Source of the DNA: Sphingomonas sp. CFBP 13720
Lineage (GTDB): Bacteria > Pseudomonadota > Alphaproteobacteria > Sphingomonadales > Sphingomonadaceae
Direction: 5' to 3'
Assembly (NCBI RefSeq): GCF_014842075.1
Contig: NZ_JACYVA010000002.1
Location: forward strand, 428,948 to 492,947
Length of the DNA stretch: 64,000 nt
In this document: positions 25,916 to 35,994 of the stretch, piece by piece
Layout: each line of letters starts with the position of its first letter
How positions within the stretch are numbered: position 1 is the first letter of the stretch
The notes under the pieces: generated by a model
What the model saw: only the letters and a program-made list of their open reading frames with translations
Told to the model about the DNA's origin: nothing
The model's database searches: none
Translations under genes and position numbers: made by a program

Positions 25916-26763
25916 TCAGCGTCTGTACGCTGGTGCGCGGCCGGACCGCGCATCTCGCCAATCTGCTGACCGGGATCGCGGGCCAGACCGTACGACCCGA
26001 CGAGGTCTTGATCGCGTATATGCAGGATGCCGCGCCCGCCGGACTGCCCGATCCGAGCGTGCCGGTGCGCGAACTGTTCGTGCCGGGTGACCCGATGCCG
26101 CTGGCGCGGGCGCGCAATGCGGCGGCGGCGGCGGCGCGCGGCGACATGCTGATCTTCCTCGATGTGGATTGCATCCCGTCGCCGACGCTGGTCGCGCGCT
26201 ATGGTGCGGTGCTGGCGAAAGAGCCCGCAGTGTATCTGGGCGAAGTGCGCTATCTGCCACCGATCGACGGGCCGATCGACCCCGCGATGCTGACGGCAAT
26301 CGGCGAACGGCATCCCGCCAAGCCTGCGCTGGCGGACGAGGAAATCCGTGCGGTGCCGAGCCATGGCGAATTGTGGGGGCTATCGTTCGCGCTGCCCCGC
26401 ACGGCATGGGATGCGGCGGGCGGCATGGACGAGACCTATGTCGGCTATGGCGGCGAGGAAACCGATTTCGGCGCGCGACTGGCGGCGGCGGGGGTGCCGA
26501 TGGCATGGGTCGGCGGCGCGGTAGCGTATCATCAGCATCACGCGGTCCATATCCCGCCGCTGCACCAGTTCGACGCGATCCTGCGCAACGCGACGCTGTT
26601 CCGCGCGCGCTGGGGGCGGTGGTGCATGGACTATTGGCTGGGGCAGTTTGCTGCGGCCGGGTTGATCGAATGGTCGGATACGGCGGAGGCAATCGCGGTG
26701 TTGCGTCGACCTTTTGCGGCGGAAGTAGCGGCGAGTTTTTGCGAGGATGCGCGGTTCAGTTAG
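25912..26763 (+). CDS. Glycosyltransferase family 2 (galactosyltransferase-like C-domain)
   Basis: 283 residues beginning at GTG 25912, overlapping the synthase stop. ISVCTLVRGRTAHLANLL opens a GT-A fold; LIFLDVDCIPSPTLV contains the D-x-D metal/nucleotide motif; ELWGLSFALPRTAWDAAGGM and YVGYGGEETDFGARLAAAG are the galactosyltransferase-type acceptor segment with a conserved Glu-Glu-Thr-Asp. Such proteins transfer a single sugar to a lipid- or glycan-linked acceptor. Coupling to sucrose-phosphate synthase suggests that they act on the same product or substrate pool, which is an inference. Confidence 0.82.
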   Translation: MISVCTLVRGRTAHLANLLTGIAGQTVRPDEVLIAYMQDAAPAGLPDPSVPVRELFVPGDPMPLARARNAAAAAARGDMLIFLDVDCIPSPTLVARYGAVLAKEPAVYLGEVRYLPPIDGPIDPAMLTAIGERHPAKPALADEEIRAVPSHGELWGLSFALPRTAWDAAGGMDETYVGYGGEETDFGARLAAAGVPMAWVGGAVAYHQHHAVHIPPLHQFDAILRNATLFRARWGRWCMDYWLGQFAAAGLIEWSDTAEAIAVLRRPFAAEVAASFCEDARFS

Positions 26764-26787
26764 GGGGCCGGTCTTCGGGTCGGAGAT

Positions 26788-26857
26788 TTTCACGCGAAGG
26801 CGCGAAGGCACGGAGAAGGTGGTTCACGCGGAGGCGCGGAGGCGCGGAGGCGCGGAA
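26788..26857. repeat. GC-rich short tandem repeat between glycosyltransferase genes
   Basis: Two related blocks, each starting with TTCACGCG. The second contains the 8-base unit GCGGAGGC three times plus a partial copy (26828-26856); the first is a diverged version with GCGAAGGC. Located between convergent gene ends. Confidence 0.8.
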
Positions 26858-26891
26858 AGAAGGCCGAAGCTCGGCCATAGGATAAGACCCG

Positions 26892-26966
26892 TTTATCCTG
26901 AGTAGCCACGGAGCTTGTCGAAGTGGCGTATCGAAGGATGCCACACATGCCTCGATACGTCATCAA
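26892..26966. repeat. Dispersed intergenic repeat element, partial copy
   Basis: Shares TCC(T/C)GAGTAGCC, GGCGTATCGAAGGA and TCGATACG in the same order and spacing type as the fuller element at 40561-40670. Here the right arm is degraded after TCGATACG. A partial copy of the same family. Confidence 0.75.
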
Positions 26967-26984
26967 CGGGTGTTCGATCGAGGC

Positions 26985-28082
26985 TTACGCCCACAGGTCC
27001 ACGGCCAGCCCTTCCAGATAGTCCGCCGCCACCTTGGCCGCGCCCGGATCGTACAGGGCGGCGAGTGCCGCCGGGTCCAACGCTTTCGCCGCGTCGAGCA
27101 GGCCGCGCCACGGGGCCAGCGAGCCGGGCCATTGATGCAGTGCGATCGCTGCGCCGACATCGGCCAGCCGGTCGGCCTTGCGCGTCTGTTCGGCGAAATA
27201 GCGCCATTCGGGGGCACAGATATACGGTCGCCCGACCCGGGCGATCTCGTGCACCGTATTGTCGCCGGCGGAGGCGATGACGACATCGGCAGCGGCGATG
27301 TGATCGGTCACGCCGTCGACCCAGCCGCGTTCGACCAGATTGCCGAAATCGGTCTCGTGCCCTTCGCGATGGACCGGTCCGACCACCAGCCACAGTGCGT
27401 CGGGCACCGCCCGCGCCGCCATGGTCAGCGGGGCATAGGGCGTCCCTGCCCCGCCGCCGCCGGTCAGCACCAGCACGACTTCCCGATCGGGATCGATGCC
27501 CAGCCGCGCGCGCGCCGCTTCGCGGGTCGGAACCGGGTCGACCGTGGTGCACAGTCCACCGGTATAACAGGTCTTCGCGCGCATCGCGGGCGGGAAGTCG
27601 TCCTGCTCGATCGCCTCGTCGAACGGTGCGAGCAACCCGACGCACGCCTGATAGGCGCCGAGATGTCCCGGATCGGTGCGATCGCCATGCATGCGGATCT
27701 TGACCGCCGGCACGCTAGCGATGCGCGACAGCAGCGCGATCTCTGCCGACACGTCGATCACGAACAGCGCGGGCGACACGTCGTCGAGATGATCGAGGAT
27801 CGTGCGCATCGTCCGCCGCGTCGCATCGACGCCCAACGGCACGCAGTGCAGCACTTCGGGCGTCGGCTGGTCGAACAGCGCACGGGTCGGCACCGGTGCG
27901 CCGATCATGTTGGGCAGTGCGATCCGTTCGATCGGTAGTTCGAATCCGTCGAACAGGTCGGGGCGCGCGCACAGCACGGTGACGCGGCGTTCGGGCGGCA
28001 GTTCGCGGATGATCGCCATCGCGCGGTTGGCATGTCCGCGCCCCTGATGATGGATGAAAAAGGTCATCGGCTGTGTCGTCAT
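26985..28082 (-). CDS. GT28/MurG-like glycosyltransferase
   Basis: 365 residues from MTTQPMTFFIHHQGRGHANR; a second ATG at 28067 is equally placed, and the longer frame to 28160 has no family support. The opening FFIHHQGRGHANRAMAI is the GT-B glycine loop of GT28-like enzymes. The C-terminal half has VVLVLTGGGGAGTPYAPL and the donor site ASAGDNTVHEIARVGRP, matching the UDP-sugar clamp of MurG and MGDG synthases. No signal peptide. It is divergent from the sulfotransferase-like gene across an AT-rich spacer. The product is unknown; the surrounding glycosyltransferases imply glycan or glycolipid assembly. Confidence 0.78.
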   Translation of the reverse strand: MTTQPMTFFIHHQGRGHANRAMAIIRELPPERRVTVLCARPDLFDGFELPIERIALPNMIGAPVPTRALFDQPTPEVLHCVPLGVDATRRTMRTILDHLDDVSPALFVIDVSAEIALLSRIASVPAVKIRMHGDRTDPGHLGAYQACVGLLAPFDEAIEQDDFPPAMRAKTCYTGGLCTTVDPVPTREAARARLGIDPDREVVLVLTGGGGAGTPYAPLTMAARAVPDALWLVVGPVHREGHETDFGNLVERGWVDGVTDHIAAADVVIASAGDNTVHEIARVGRPYICAPEWRYFAEQTRKADRLADVGAAIALHQWPGSLAPWRGLLDAAKALDPAALAALYDPGAAKVAADYLEGLAVDLWA

Positions 28083-28219
28083 ACGCCCCCGCGAGTATTT
28101 TTCCGAACGTTCGCGCTGCAACGCCGCGCACCCGTTGCAGGCTCCGCCCCGACGCGGCATGACGCAATTTATTACGCTATTGCAATGATTTCCGATGATT
28201 CTAATAGGAATAGACGCCG
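28083..28219. promoter_or_regulatory. AT-rich divergent intergenic region
   Basis: The 60 bases before the sulfotransferase-like gene are far richer in A and T than the surroundings and contain the inverted pair GCAAT/ATTGC (28164-28168 and 28079+, i.e. 28179-28183). It probably carries promoters for both neighbours; no clear -35/-10 pair was assigned. Confidence 0.4.
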
Positions 28220-28996
28220 ATGCCGACGCTTGATCGCTGGACCTTGCCGCGCCCGGGCCTGACGATGCTGCGCCGGGGCAGCGAACCGGTGCGCCGCATC
28301 CAGGTCTATGGCCAGCGCTGTTCGGGCACCAACGTGCTGATCCGCGCGATCGAGGCGAATATGGGCTGCGACGCCTTTACCGAGACGTGCGGGTTCAAAC
28401 ACTGGTTCGTGCCCGAACAGGTGCTGTTCCCGCGCGACGTCATGGTGCTGGTGGTCGCGCGCGATCCGGTCGATTGGGTGCGCAGCCTGCACCGCCAGCC
28501 ATGGCACGCGCATCCCGATCTGAAGACGCTCGGCTTTTCCGATTTCATCCGCGCGGAATGGCACAGCTATTGGGATACCGAATTCTGGGGCGTGGAGCAT
28601 GATCACCCGGTGCTGGGGCGCGAGATGCTGCACGAACGCTGTCCCGCGACCGGGCGGCGGTTCGCCAACGCGCTGGCCAAGCGGACTGCAAAGCTGCGCC
28701 ACTGGAGCGGGCTGCACGACCGGGCGCACCATGTCGCGCTGCTGGGGCATGATGCGTTCTGCGCTGATCCGGCCGGGGTGATCGCCGACCTGTCCGCCGC
28801 CACCGGACTGGCACATGCCCAGCCCTATGTGCCGCAGGACAGCTACAAGGGGCAGGGCCACCGCCCGTTCACGCCGACCGTCTATCCGCCGCTGTCGGCC
28901 GCCGATCTGGATCACATCCACGCATGGCTGGACCCGGAAGTGGAGGCGCGGTTCGGCTTCGCCATTCCCGAGCCGCAGGCGGTGGCGGCGGAGTAG
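28220..28996 (+). CDS. Sulfotransferase-like P-loop protein
   Basis: 258 residues. IQVYGQRCSGTNVLIRAIE at about residues 28-46 matches the 5'-phosphosulfate loop of PAPS-dependent sulfotransferases. VVARDPVDWVRSLHRQPWHA at about residues 75-95 matches the 3'-phosphate loop, with the conserved Arg and Ser. The later region is basic and lacks further named motifs. These features suggest transfer of sulfate from PAPS to a sugar or lipid. It may instead be a related P-loop protein of unknown activity. AGGAATAG precedes the start. It stands between a GT28-like enzyme and the serine hydrolase, with which it converges with no gap. Confidence 0.62.
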   Translation: MPTLDRWTLPRPGLTMLRRGSEPVRRIQVYGQRCSGTNVLIRAIEANMGCDAFTETCGFKHWFVPEQVLFPRDVMVLVVARDPVDWVRSLHRQPWHAHPDLKTLGFSDFIRAEWHSYWDTEFWGVEHDHPVLGREMLHERCPATGRRFANALAKRTAKLRHWSGLHDRAHHVALLGHDAFCADPAGVIADLSAATGLAHAQPYVPQDSYKGQGHRPFTPTVYPPLSAADLDHIHAWLDPEVEARFGFAIPEPQAVAAE

Positions 28997-29986
28997 CTAT
29001 CCGCCCGCCACTGCGTCGCCCACCGCCGGGCGCAGCGCGAAGATGCCGCTGTCGCGGTGGCGGGTCGGGTGAACGCGGTTGGTCAGCAGCGTCCATGCCC
29101 GCCCGCGCGTCCAGTCGATCCACAGCCCGGTGCCGGTGAAGCCGGTATGGCCGATCGTGTCGGACGAACACGCCTGTCCCCCCGACCAGCCGGGGTGGCG
29201 CAGTTCCCAGCCGAGCGTGCGGTGTCCCGCCTGTCGCGTGCGGATGTCGCGATGCGCGTCGGGATCGTTTAGCAACCCGGCGGCGAAGTCGAGCACGCCG
29301 TCGACCGTGCCGAACAGGCCGGCATGCCCCGCCGCGCCGCCGAGTGCGAAGGCGTTCTCGTCATGCACCTCCCCGCACAGCATCCGCCCGCGCCACGTAC
29401 AGGCTTCGGTGGCGACTGCTGGCCCGGCGGGGCTATAGGACAGGCCCGGCCCCAGCGGCCATGCGTCCAGCCCCTGCCCGGTGATCCGTTCGATCGCGAT
29501 GCCCAGCAGGATGAAGTTGATATCCGAATAGACCGCCGGTCCTGCCGGCCATGCGCGTTGCAGCACGAACGCGCGCAGCCGGGCCGGATCGTCGCCATAG
29601 GTATAGACCGGATGAACGGCGGGCAGATGCGTGCGGTGCGACAGGCAGTCGCGAAAGGTCAGGCGTCGTTCGGGCGCGCCGTCGATGTCATACTGGCGCA
29701 GGTCGGGGATGGCGCTGGCCAGCGGCGCGTCGAGGTCGATCCGCCCCGCGCGGGCCAGCGTCAGGATCATCGTCGTGGTCGCCACGACCTTCGATACCGA
29801 CGCGAGATCGAACCAATGGTCGCGTGTCAGCGGATCGGGCGCGGGAAACAGCGCGGCGTGGCCCGTGAGGCGCACCGCGCGGCGACCGGCGGCGTCCACC
29901 ACGCCCAGCGCCGCGCACGGGATCGCGCCGCTTTCGACGGCGGCGGCGGCAGGCGCGAAGCCGGCATCGGCGATGCGGTCGATCAC
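28997..29986 (-). CDS. Serine hydrolase of the beta-lactamase/PBP family (possible muropeptide amidase)
   Basis: 329 residues without a signal peptide. DLASVSKVVATT contains the SxxK nucleophile and Lys; VYSDINFILLGIAIE gives the Tyr-Ser-Asp-x-Asn second motif (YSN-like); IGHTGFTGTG is the HTG third motif. Class C beta-lactamase-like hydrolases of this kind include AmiE-type N-acetylmuramyl-L-alanine amidases and D-aminopeptidases. The start overlaps the stop of the AmpG-like permease gene (29983-29986), which suggests a cytoplasmic enzyme acting on imported muropeptides. Exact reaction is inference from context. Confidence 0.78.
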   Translation of the reverse strand: MIDRIADAGFAPAAAAVESGAIPCAALGVVDAAGRRAVRLTGHAALFPAPDPLTRDHWFDLASVSKVVATTTMILTLARAGRIDLDAPLASAIPDLRQYDIDGAPERRLTFRDCLSHRTHLPAVHPVYTYGDDPARLRAFVLQRAWPAGPAVYSDINFILLGIAIERITGQGLDAWPLGPGLSYSPAGPAVATEACTWRGRMLCGEVHDENAFALGGAAGHAGLFGTVDGVLDFAAGLLNDPDAHRDIRTRQAGHRTLGWELRHPGWSGGQACSSDTIGHTGFTGTGLWIDWTRGRAWTLLTNRVHPTRHRDSGIFALRPAVGDAVAGG

Positions 29987-31503
29987 GCGTCATCCTTCGC
30001 ACGGATACGGCCCAGCACCGGCACGAACGCCAGCGCGGCCAGACTCACCACCCCCGACAGCAAGAAAAACCCGTCATAGCCGATCGCAAGCACCATCCCC
30101 CCACCCGCCCCCGCCAGCAACCGCGGCAACAGGAACGCGAAGCCCGACAGGAACGCATATTGCGCCCCCGGGAAGCGCGGATTGACCAGCATCGACAGGT
30201 AAACGACGAACACCGCCCCGGCCATGCCGTTGCCGAACTGGTCGGCACCGGTGGCGAGATACAGCCACAATTCGGTCGCTGGCTGATGCGCAAGCCAGAC
30301 GAAGCCGAAATTGCCGAACGCCGCGAAGACTGCGCCGACGACCAGCGTCCACGCCTGTGGCCAGCGCGTGACCATCCATCCGCCGGTCGTCACCCCTACG
30401 ATGCCCGCCCCCAGCGCGATATAGCTGTCCGCCAGTCCGATCTGCGTCAGGCTGTACCCCAGCCCCCGGATCATCGGCTTGCTGAGGTTGAGCGCCAGCA
30501 CGTCGCCCATGCGATAGAGCGATACGAACGCGAGCAGCACGATCGCGCCGCGATCATAGCGCCAGAAAAAGTCGACATACGGCCCGATCGCCGCCGATGC
30601 GCGCAACCGCGAAGTGGGCGGCGCGCGGCGAATACGCGGCAGTGCCAGCGCCATCGCGACGAAGGGCAGCATGCACAACCCTAGGACATAGGGAGTGACG
30701 TTGGTGCCGCCATCGATCCCGGCCCATGCCCCTGCCGAAAGAAGCGCATAGCCGAGAGCCGCAACGATCAGGGCAAACAGCCCGAGGATGACGACACTGG
30801 CCGCCGCCCCGGTCAGCAACGCGACGGCGCGCCCACCGCCATGCGCGCCATCCGCGCGCGTCGCCGCGATCAGGGGAAACGGCACGAACGCCGCCGCCGC
30901 GATCGCCAGATAGGCCCCGCTCCACCCGCCCATATCGGCGAGGATCAGCGCGCCGCTGCCCGCCGCGACCATCGCCGAGCGATAGCCCCATTGGTTCGCG
31001 GCCGCGATCGGCCCCTGCGTTTCGGGGGTCGGCCCCAACTCGATCCGCCACGCATCCGCCGCGACCTCCAACGTGGTGGTCCAGAACGCGAGCAGTACCG
31101 CGAACCACGCCGTCACCCACAAATCGCCGTCCGACGCGGTCAGCGCCATCGCCACCATCGAACCGAAGATACCGAGCTGTGACAGTAGCATCCACCCGCG
31201 CCGCTTGCCCCAATACCGGCCGAACCCCGGCACGTCGTAGCGGTCGACCAGCGGTGCCCACAGGAACTTGGCGGTCGGCAGCAACTGGACCCATGCGAAG
31301 AACCCGATCACGACCAGCGCGACGCCATGCGCCTGCAACCGCAGCGCCAGCACGGTCGAGAACATGTAGAAAGGCAGTCCCGCCGCGAAGCCCAATATCC
31401 CGAACATCGGCAGCAGCCGGCGATCGAACGCCGGCCCGGCCAGCGGCGGCACAGCGGACGACGGCACGGCGGCGATAGTGAGATCGGCGGTGCGTGCGGT
31501 CAT
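29983..31503 (-). CDS. AmpG-like MFS permease (muropeptide transporter family)
   Basis: 506 residues with about 12-14 membrane helices. The first cytoplasmic loop TAKFLWAPLVDRYDVPGFGR and then KRRGWMLLSQ is the AmpG signature (LKFLWAPLLDR, RRGW). EVAADAWRIEL corresponds to the D-x-x-D-AYRVE motif in helix 4-5, with Trp-Arg-Ile-Glu here. AmpG proteins import GlcNAc-anhydroMurNAc peptides for recycling. The central loop with RAPPTSRLRAS is longer than usual. Coupled to a serine hydrolase, it could form a peptidoglycan fragment uptake unit; the gene is divergent from a large TonB receptor. Confidence 0.8.
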   Translation of the reverse strand: MTARTADLTIAAVPSSAVPPLAGPAFDRRLLPMFGILGFAAGLPFYMFSTVLALRLQAHGVALVVIGFFAWVQLLPTAKFLWAPLVDRYDVPGFGRYWGKRRGWMLLSQLGIFGSMVAMALTASDGDLWVTAWFAVLLAFWTTTLEVAADAWRIELGPTPETQGPIAAANQWGYRSAMVAAGSGALILADMGGWSGAYLAIAAAAFVPFPLIAATRADGAHGGGRAVALLTGAAASVVILGLFALIVAALGYALLSAGAWAGIDGGTNVTPYVLGLCMLPFVAMALALPRIRRAPPTSRLRASAAIGPYVDFFWRYDRGAIVLLAFVSLYRMGDVLALNLSKPMIRGLGYSLTQIGLADSYIALGAGIVGVTTGGWMVTRWPQAWTLVVGAVFAAFGNFGFVWLAHQPATELWLYLATGADQFGNGMAGAVFVVYLSMLVNPRFPGAQYAFLSGFAFLLPRLLAGAGGGMVLAIGYDGFFLLSGVVSLAALAFVPVLGRIRAKDDA

Positions 31504-31659
31504 CCTGATCCTTCGTCGGGCGACGCCTCGGTGTCACCATCGCGCTACGGTCGGGCGAAATGTTGCGACGCGCAAGATACCCCCTTTCACTGCATGACAA
31601 ATTTGTTGCTTATGGTCGTCGACATGGCCGGGAACGGCCGGCGACAAGGGGGCAACATC

Positions 31660-34600
31660 ATGCGCGGTACGTACAGGACGATTCTACTCGGCGGATCGAT
31701 GCTCGCGACGCTGGTCGCGGCCGGCACCGCCAACGCGCAGACCCAGCCGCCCGAAGGCGTGACGACGCAGGAAGCGGCCACCCCGACCGGCGTCGCCGTA
31801 CAGCCCGGGCCGGTCGCCAATACCGACGAAGGCGAGATACTGGTCACCGGATCGCGCATCAAACGCGATCCGAACGACAGTTCGCTGCCGCTTCAGATCA
31901 TCAGCAATGCCGAGATCGAGCGCAACGCCATCGCCAGCCCCGAACAGCTCATCGGACTGTTGACTACCAACGGATCGGGCGCGGACAATCTGGCGTCAAA
32001 TTCCGACGTCACGTCGGGTGCGCAGCGCGGCACCAACGGGCTGTCGGCGGCGAACCTGCGCGGACAGGGTTCGGCATCGACGCTGGTGCTGCTCAACGGA
32101 CGGCGCGTCGCGGCGCACGGATTGTCGGGATCGGCAGTCGACGTGAACCAGATCCCGTTCGCGGCGATCGAGCGGGTCGAAGTGCTGAAGGACGGCGCGT
32201 CGGCGATCTATGGCACCGATGCGATCGGCGGCGTCATCAACTTCATCACCCGCACCGATTATCAGGGCGTAGGTGCGACCGGTGCGACCGACGTCACCGA
32301 ACAGGGCGACGGCAACATCTATCGAGTGTCGGGAATCGCCGGCTATGGCGATCTGGACCGCGACGGGTTCAACGTGATGGGCGCGGTCGCCTATCGCTGG
32401 AACCAGGCGCTGCGCGGATCGGACCGTGACTTCGTCAACGGCAACCAGCCGGAGCGCGGACTGTCGGTCGACACGCGCGGCACGCCGATTGCCACCGCCT
32501 TTCCGCTGAACCTGTCGACGCGATATTTTCCGACCGGAACCCTGCTGGGCGGGACCGTTGCGGCGCAGGCGCTGGCGGGGCTGGTCATTCCCGGCACGAC
32601 AGTAGCGGCGGCCGGCGGCATCAATCCGCTCGACCTTCCCGGCGGGGCGGGGTGTGAATCGATGGACGGCGGCATGGCGTATGACGACGCGCTGTGGAAC
32701 AACACGTCGGCCCGCTATGCCTGCGCATGGGATACCGGCCGCGCGGCGGTCATCCAGCAGCCGATCCAGACGCTGACCTATTATGCCCGCGCCGTCGCGC
32801 GCGTGGCGGAGGATCATCGCATTTCGCTGGAAGTCACCGGATCGGACGCGAGTTCGGCCAAAAGCTTTTCGAACGCGCAGGTTTCGAGCAACACGACCAA
32901 TTTCCAGGTCGCCTATCCGCTCAACCCGCTGACCGCACCGACGTACAACGCGGTGTATAACGCCATCCTTGGCACCTTCCCGGCGGTCGCGGCCAATTAC
33001 GGCAAGCCGATCGCGTTCCGGTGGCGCTGCATCGCGTGCGGCGAGCGCGAATATACCACCGATACCAAGACCATCCGCGTCACCCTCGCCGCCGAAGGGC
33101 CGTTGTGGGAAGGATGGGATTATCAGGCGGGCGGCTCCTATGCGAAAAGCGAGTCTTCGTCGCAGCTCGGCAGCGGCTATTTCTATCGCGGCACGTTGGC
33201 CAGCGGAGCCTATGACCCCGCCGCCCCGACCGCGCCGGGTGCCACCGGCGCGGGGCTGGCCGGCCTGCTCAACAGCGGCATCCTGAACCCGTTCAGCGTC
33301 AACCAGTCCGAAGCGGCGCTGGCCGGGCTAGACGCCGTGTCGGCAGAAGGCGCGACGCTGTATGGCGGTCAATATGAGGTCAAGCAGATCGATTACTCGA
33401 TCTCCGGCCCGCTGTTCCGCCTGCCCGGCGGCAAGGTACAGGTCGCGGCGGGCATCGATTATCGCAGCGAAACCTACAGCTTCAACGGATCGGATGCGGC
33501 GGCGGCGGCCGCGCCGGTGATCTTCCTCGCGGCGTTCGACAACGTCAACGCGCTGCGCAAGAAGAACCGCGAAGTGAAGGCGGCCTATGCCGAATTGCTC
33601 GTGCCGCTGTTCGAAGGGTTCGAGGTCACCGGCGCGGTGCGGATCGACGATTACAGCGGTTTCGGCAGTTCGACCAATCCAAAGGTGTCGGTGAAATATC
33701 GTCCGTGGGAACCACTGATGTTCCGGGGATCGTTCAACACCGGATTTCGCGTACCGACGTTCAACCAGATCTTCAACGGACTGACCGAGTCGCCCTATGC
33801 CGGGCGCGATCTGGCCGATCCGGTGCGTTGCCCGGGCGGCATTCCCAACACCACCAACCCCGCCTGCGCGGCGATCCAGCCGACGATCGTCACCGGCGGC
33901 AACCCCGGTCTAGGGCCGGAAACCGCCAAGCAGTTCAGCGCGGGCGTGGTGTTCCAACCGGCGCGGATGTTCAGCCTGTCGGTCGATTTCTGGGCGATCA
34001 ATGTCGACGATACGATCCAGTTGCTGACCGAACGCGAGCTGATCGACAATGCCGGGCTGTTCTCGGACCGGTTCATACCCAACCCCGCGACCGGCGAGAT
34101 CGCGTTCATCGACCGGACGTGGATCAATGCCGGCGCGCGGCGGACGCAGGGGCTGGAAATCGCCGGACGCGGTGGCTTCGATGCGCTGGGCGGCAGCTTC
34201 CTTGCCGGGATCGACGGCACCTATCTGCTCAAGAAGCGCGAAAAGCTTACCCCTGCATCGGACTATGGTCCCAGCCTGATCGGGGTGTTCACCTTTGCCG
34301 GCGACCTCGGCCTCAAGTGGAAGCACAACGCGTTCGTCAGCTATTCGACCGACGCTATTTCGGTATCGCTGACGCAATTGTACCGCGACGGATATCGCAA
34401 CCAGGCGCTGCCCGGCATCCTTGCCGGCACCGTCGTGCGCGAAGGCTTCAACGAATATGTGAAGGAATATGTGACCTACAACCTTGCGGTCAGCTTCCTC
34501 GACATGGGCGGGGCGCGGCTGACGCTGGGGGTCAAGAACCTGTTCGATCAGGACCCGCCGTTCGCGATCACCTATGATTCCAACACCGGTGCCGGCGGGT

Positions 34601-34668
34601 CGTGGGAACCGCGCGTCGCCGATCCGCGCGGGCGGGCGTTCACGGTGCAGGCGGACGTGAAGTTCTAG
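31660..34668 (+). CDS. Large TonB-dependent receptor
   Basis: 1002 residues from [20 protein letters not shown], a good signal peptide, with AAGGGGG just upstream; longer in-frame starts lack both features. The TonB box is EILVTGSRI at about residue 66. The plug contains [20 protein letters not shown] and [27 protein letters not shown], typical of the receptor sub-family taking up peptides or oligosaccharides. An unusual extracellular segment has two close cysteine pairs ([11 protein letters not shown]). The barrel ends in phenylalanine (FTVQADVKF). A small hairpin (GGCCG/CGGCC, 31626-31639) lies just before the ribosome-binding site. Position beside AmpG-like and serine-hydrolase genes suggests a muropeptide or peptide ligand. 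Confidence 0.9.
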   Translation: MRGTYRTILLGGSMLATLVAAGTANAQTQPPEGVTTQEAATPTGVAVQPGPVANTDEGEILVTGSRIKRDPNDSSLPLQIISNAEIERNAIASPEQLIGLLTTNGSGADNLASNSDVTSGAQRGTNGLSAANLRGQGSASTLVLLNGRRVAAHGLSGSAVDVNQIPFAAIERVEVLKDGASAIYGTDAIGGVINFITRTDYQGVGATGATDVTEQGDGNIYRVSGIAGYGDLDRDGFNVMGAVAYRWNQALRGSDRDFVNGNQPERGLSVDTRGTPIATAFPLNLSTRYFPTGTLLGGTVAAQALAGLVIPGTTVAAAGGINPLDLPGGAGCESMDGGMAYDDALWNNTSARYACAWDTGRAAVIQQPIQTLTYYARAVARVAEDHRISLEVTGSDASSAKSFSNAQVSSNTTNFQVAYPLNPLTAPTYNAVYNAILGTFPAVAANYGKPIAFRWRCIACGEREYTTDTKTIRVTLAAEGPLWEGWDYQAGGSYAKSESSSQLGSGYFYRGTLASGAYDPAAPTAPGATGAGLAGLLNSGILNPFSVNQSEAALAGLDAVSAEGATLYGGQYEVKQIDYSISGPLFRLPGGKVQVAAGIDYRSETYSFNGSDAAAAAAPVIFLAAFDNVNALRKKNREVKAAYAELLVPLFEGFEVTGAVRIDDYSGFGSSTNPKVSVKYRPWEPLMFRGSFNTGFRVPTFNQIFNGLTESPYAGRDLADPVRCPGGIPNTTNPACAAIQPTIVTGGNPGLGPETAKQFSAGVVFQPARMFSLSVDFWAINVDDTIQLLTERELIDNAGLFSDRFIPNPATGEIAFIDRTWINAGARRTQGLEIAGRGGFDALGGSFLAGIDGTYLLKKREKLTPASDYGPSLIGVFTFAGDLGLKWKHNAFVSYSTDAISVSLTQLYRDGYRNQALPGILAGTVVREGFNEYVKEYVTYNLAVSFLDMGGARLTLGVKNLFDQDPPFAITYDSNTGAGGSWEPRVADPRGRAFTVQADVKF

Positions 34669-34711
34669 GCGGCGTGAGAATGCCCTTGTCCTTCCGCCGT
34701 GGCGCGGCGCG

Positions 34712-35905
34712 GTGGAACGGCGAGAGTATGTCGTGCTGACCGCCGCGTTGATCGTCGCTGCGGTCCAGCCCGGCCCGGTGGCGGAGGTGCGGATCGCGTT
34801 CGACCGGCAGGGCGAGACGCGGGTGCAGGCGGACGGTCTGGCGGATATCGCCGCCGGACGTCCGGTCACGGCCGACGATCCGGTGCGCGTCGCCTCGATC
34901 TCGAAGCTCGTCGTGGCGATCGCGGTGCTGCGGCTGGTCGATGACGGCGTGCTCGACCTCGACGCCGACGTATCGGACCGGCTCGGCTGGCGGCTGCGGC
35001 ACCCCGGCTTTCCCGACGTGCCGGTCACGCTGCGGCTGTTGCTGTCGCATCGTGCCGGGGTGACCGACGGCGTCGACTATGTCCTGCCGCTCGACGCGTC
35101 GCTACGCAAGGCGATCGCCGACCCGAAGGCGTGGGACGCGGCGCATCCGCCGGGGCGGTATTTCCGCTATGCCAATCTCAACTTTCCGGTCGTCGCCAGC
35201 GTGATCGAGCGCGCGACCGGCGAACGGTTCGACCACGCGATGCAGCGGCTGGTGTTCGCCCCGCTGGGTATCGACGCCTGTTACAACTGGGCGGGTTGTT
35301 CGCCCGCCTTCGCCGCGCGGGCGGTGGTCCAGTATCGCGACCGAATCGCGACGAAGGACGATCATCGCGGCGGCGCCCCGCCCTGCCCGGTCGAACCCGC
35401 GCGAGACGGCAGTTGCGACCTGTCGACATGGCGCGCCGGTGCGAACGGCGCGATCTTTTCGCCGCAGGGGGGCCTGCGCATCTCGGCACGCGGGCTGGCG
35501 CGGATCGGGCGGTTGCTGCTGGGGCGTGGACAGGTCGACGGGGTGCGGCTGTTGTCGCGCCGATCGGCGGCGATGCTCGAACGGCCACTCTGGACGTTCG
35601 ATGGCAGTAACGGCGATACCGGCAGCGACCCGACGACGGGCACGGCCCAGGCCGGGTTCCTGTGCCGCTACGGCCTTGCCGTCACCTTCCTCGCGACGCC
35701 GGGCAACGGGTGCCGCGACGACCCGTTCGGCGACGGGCGGCGGCGGTTCGGTCATGCCGGCGACGCCTATGGCTTGCGATCGGGGCTGTGGATCGACCGC
35801 GCGGCGAGCACCGGCGTCGCCTATTTCGCGACCGACGTTGCGGTCGCGCCGTCGCCGCGCTCCGCCTTCACGCCGACCGAGGAACGGCTGGCGCGCGGGG
35901 AATAG
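34712..35905 (+). CDS. Serine hydrolase, beta-lactamase family, exported
   Basis: 397 residues from GTG 34712; GTG 34733 is also possible and better placed after GAGAG. A short hydrophobic leader ([15 protein letters not shown]) suggests export. The nucleophile motif is ASISKLVVA (SxxK), the second is [17 protein letters not shown] (Tyr-x-Asn), and the C-terminal [13 protein letters not shown] replaces KTG with HAG. Four cysteines in the middle (DACYNWAGC and PPCP...GSCD) could form disulfides in the periplasm. Probably a D-aminopeptidase, esterase or carboxypeptidase-like enzyme. It follows the TonB receptor by 43 bp and may be co-transcribed with it. Confidence 0.76.
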   Translation: MERREYVVLTAALIVAAVQPGPVAEVRIAFDRQGETRVQADGLADIAAGRPVTADDPVRVASISKLVVAIAVLRLVDDGVLDLDADVSDRLGWRLRHPGFPDVPVTLRLLLSHRAGVTDGVDYVLPLDASLRKAIADPKAWDAAHPPGRYFRYANLNFPVVASVIERATGERFDHAMQRLVFAPLGIDACYNWAGCSPAFAARAVVQYRDRIATKDDHRGGAPPCPVEPARDGSCDLSTWRAGANGAIFSPQGGLRISARGLARIGRLLLGRGQVDGVRLLSRRSAAMLERPLWTFDGSNGDTGSDPTTGTAQAGFLCRYGLAVTFLATPGNGCRDDPFGDGRRRFGHAGDAYGLRSGLWIDRAASTGVAYFATDVAVAPSPRSAFTPTEERLARGE

Positions 35906-35994
35906 CTGGGCCGGTACCGGACCAGGTCGAACCGCCGTCATCGCCCTGCCGACGACCGCTGCGCAGCCGTGATCCAACCCTGTCGGGTAACGCT

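Noticed and set aside
26823..26857. CRISPR-like array
   Set aside because: The units are contiguous 8-base tandem repeats without spacers, and there are no cas genes.
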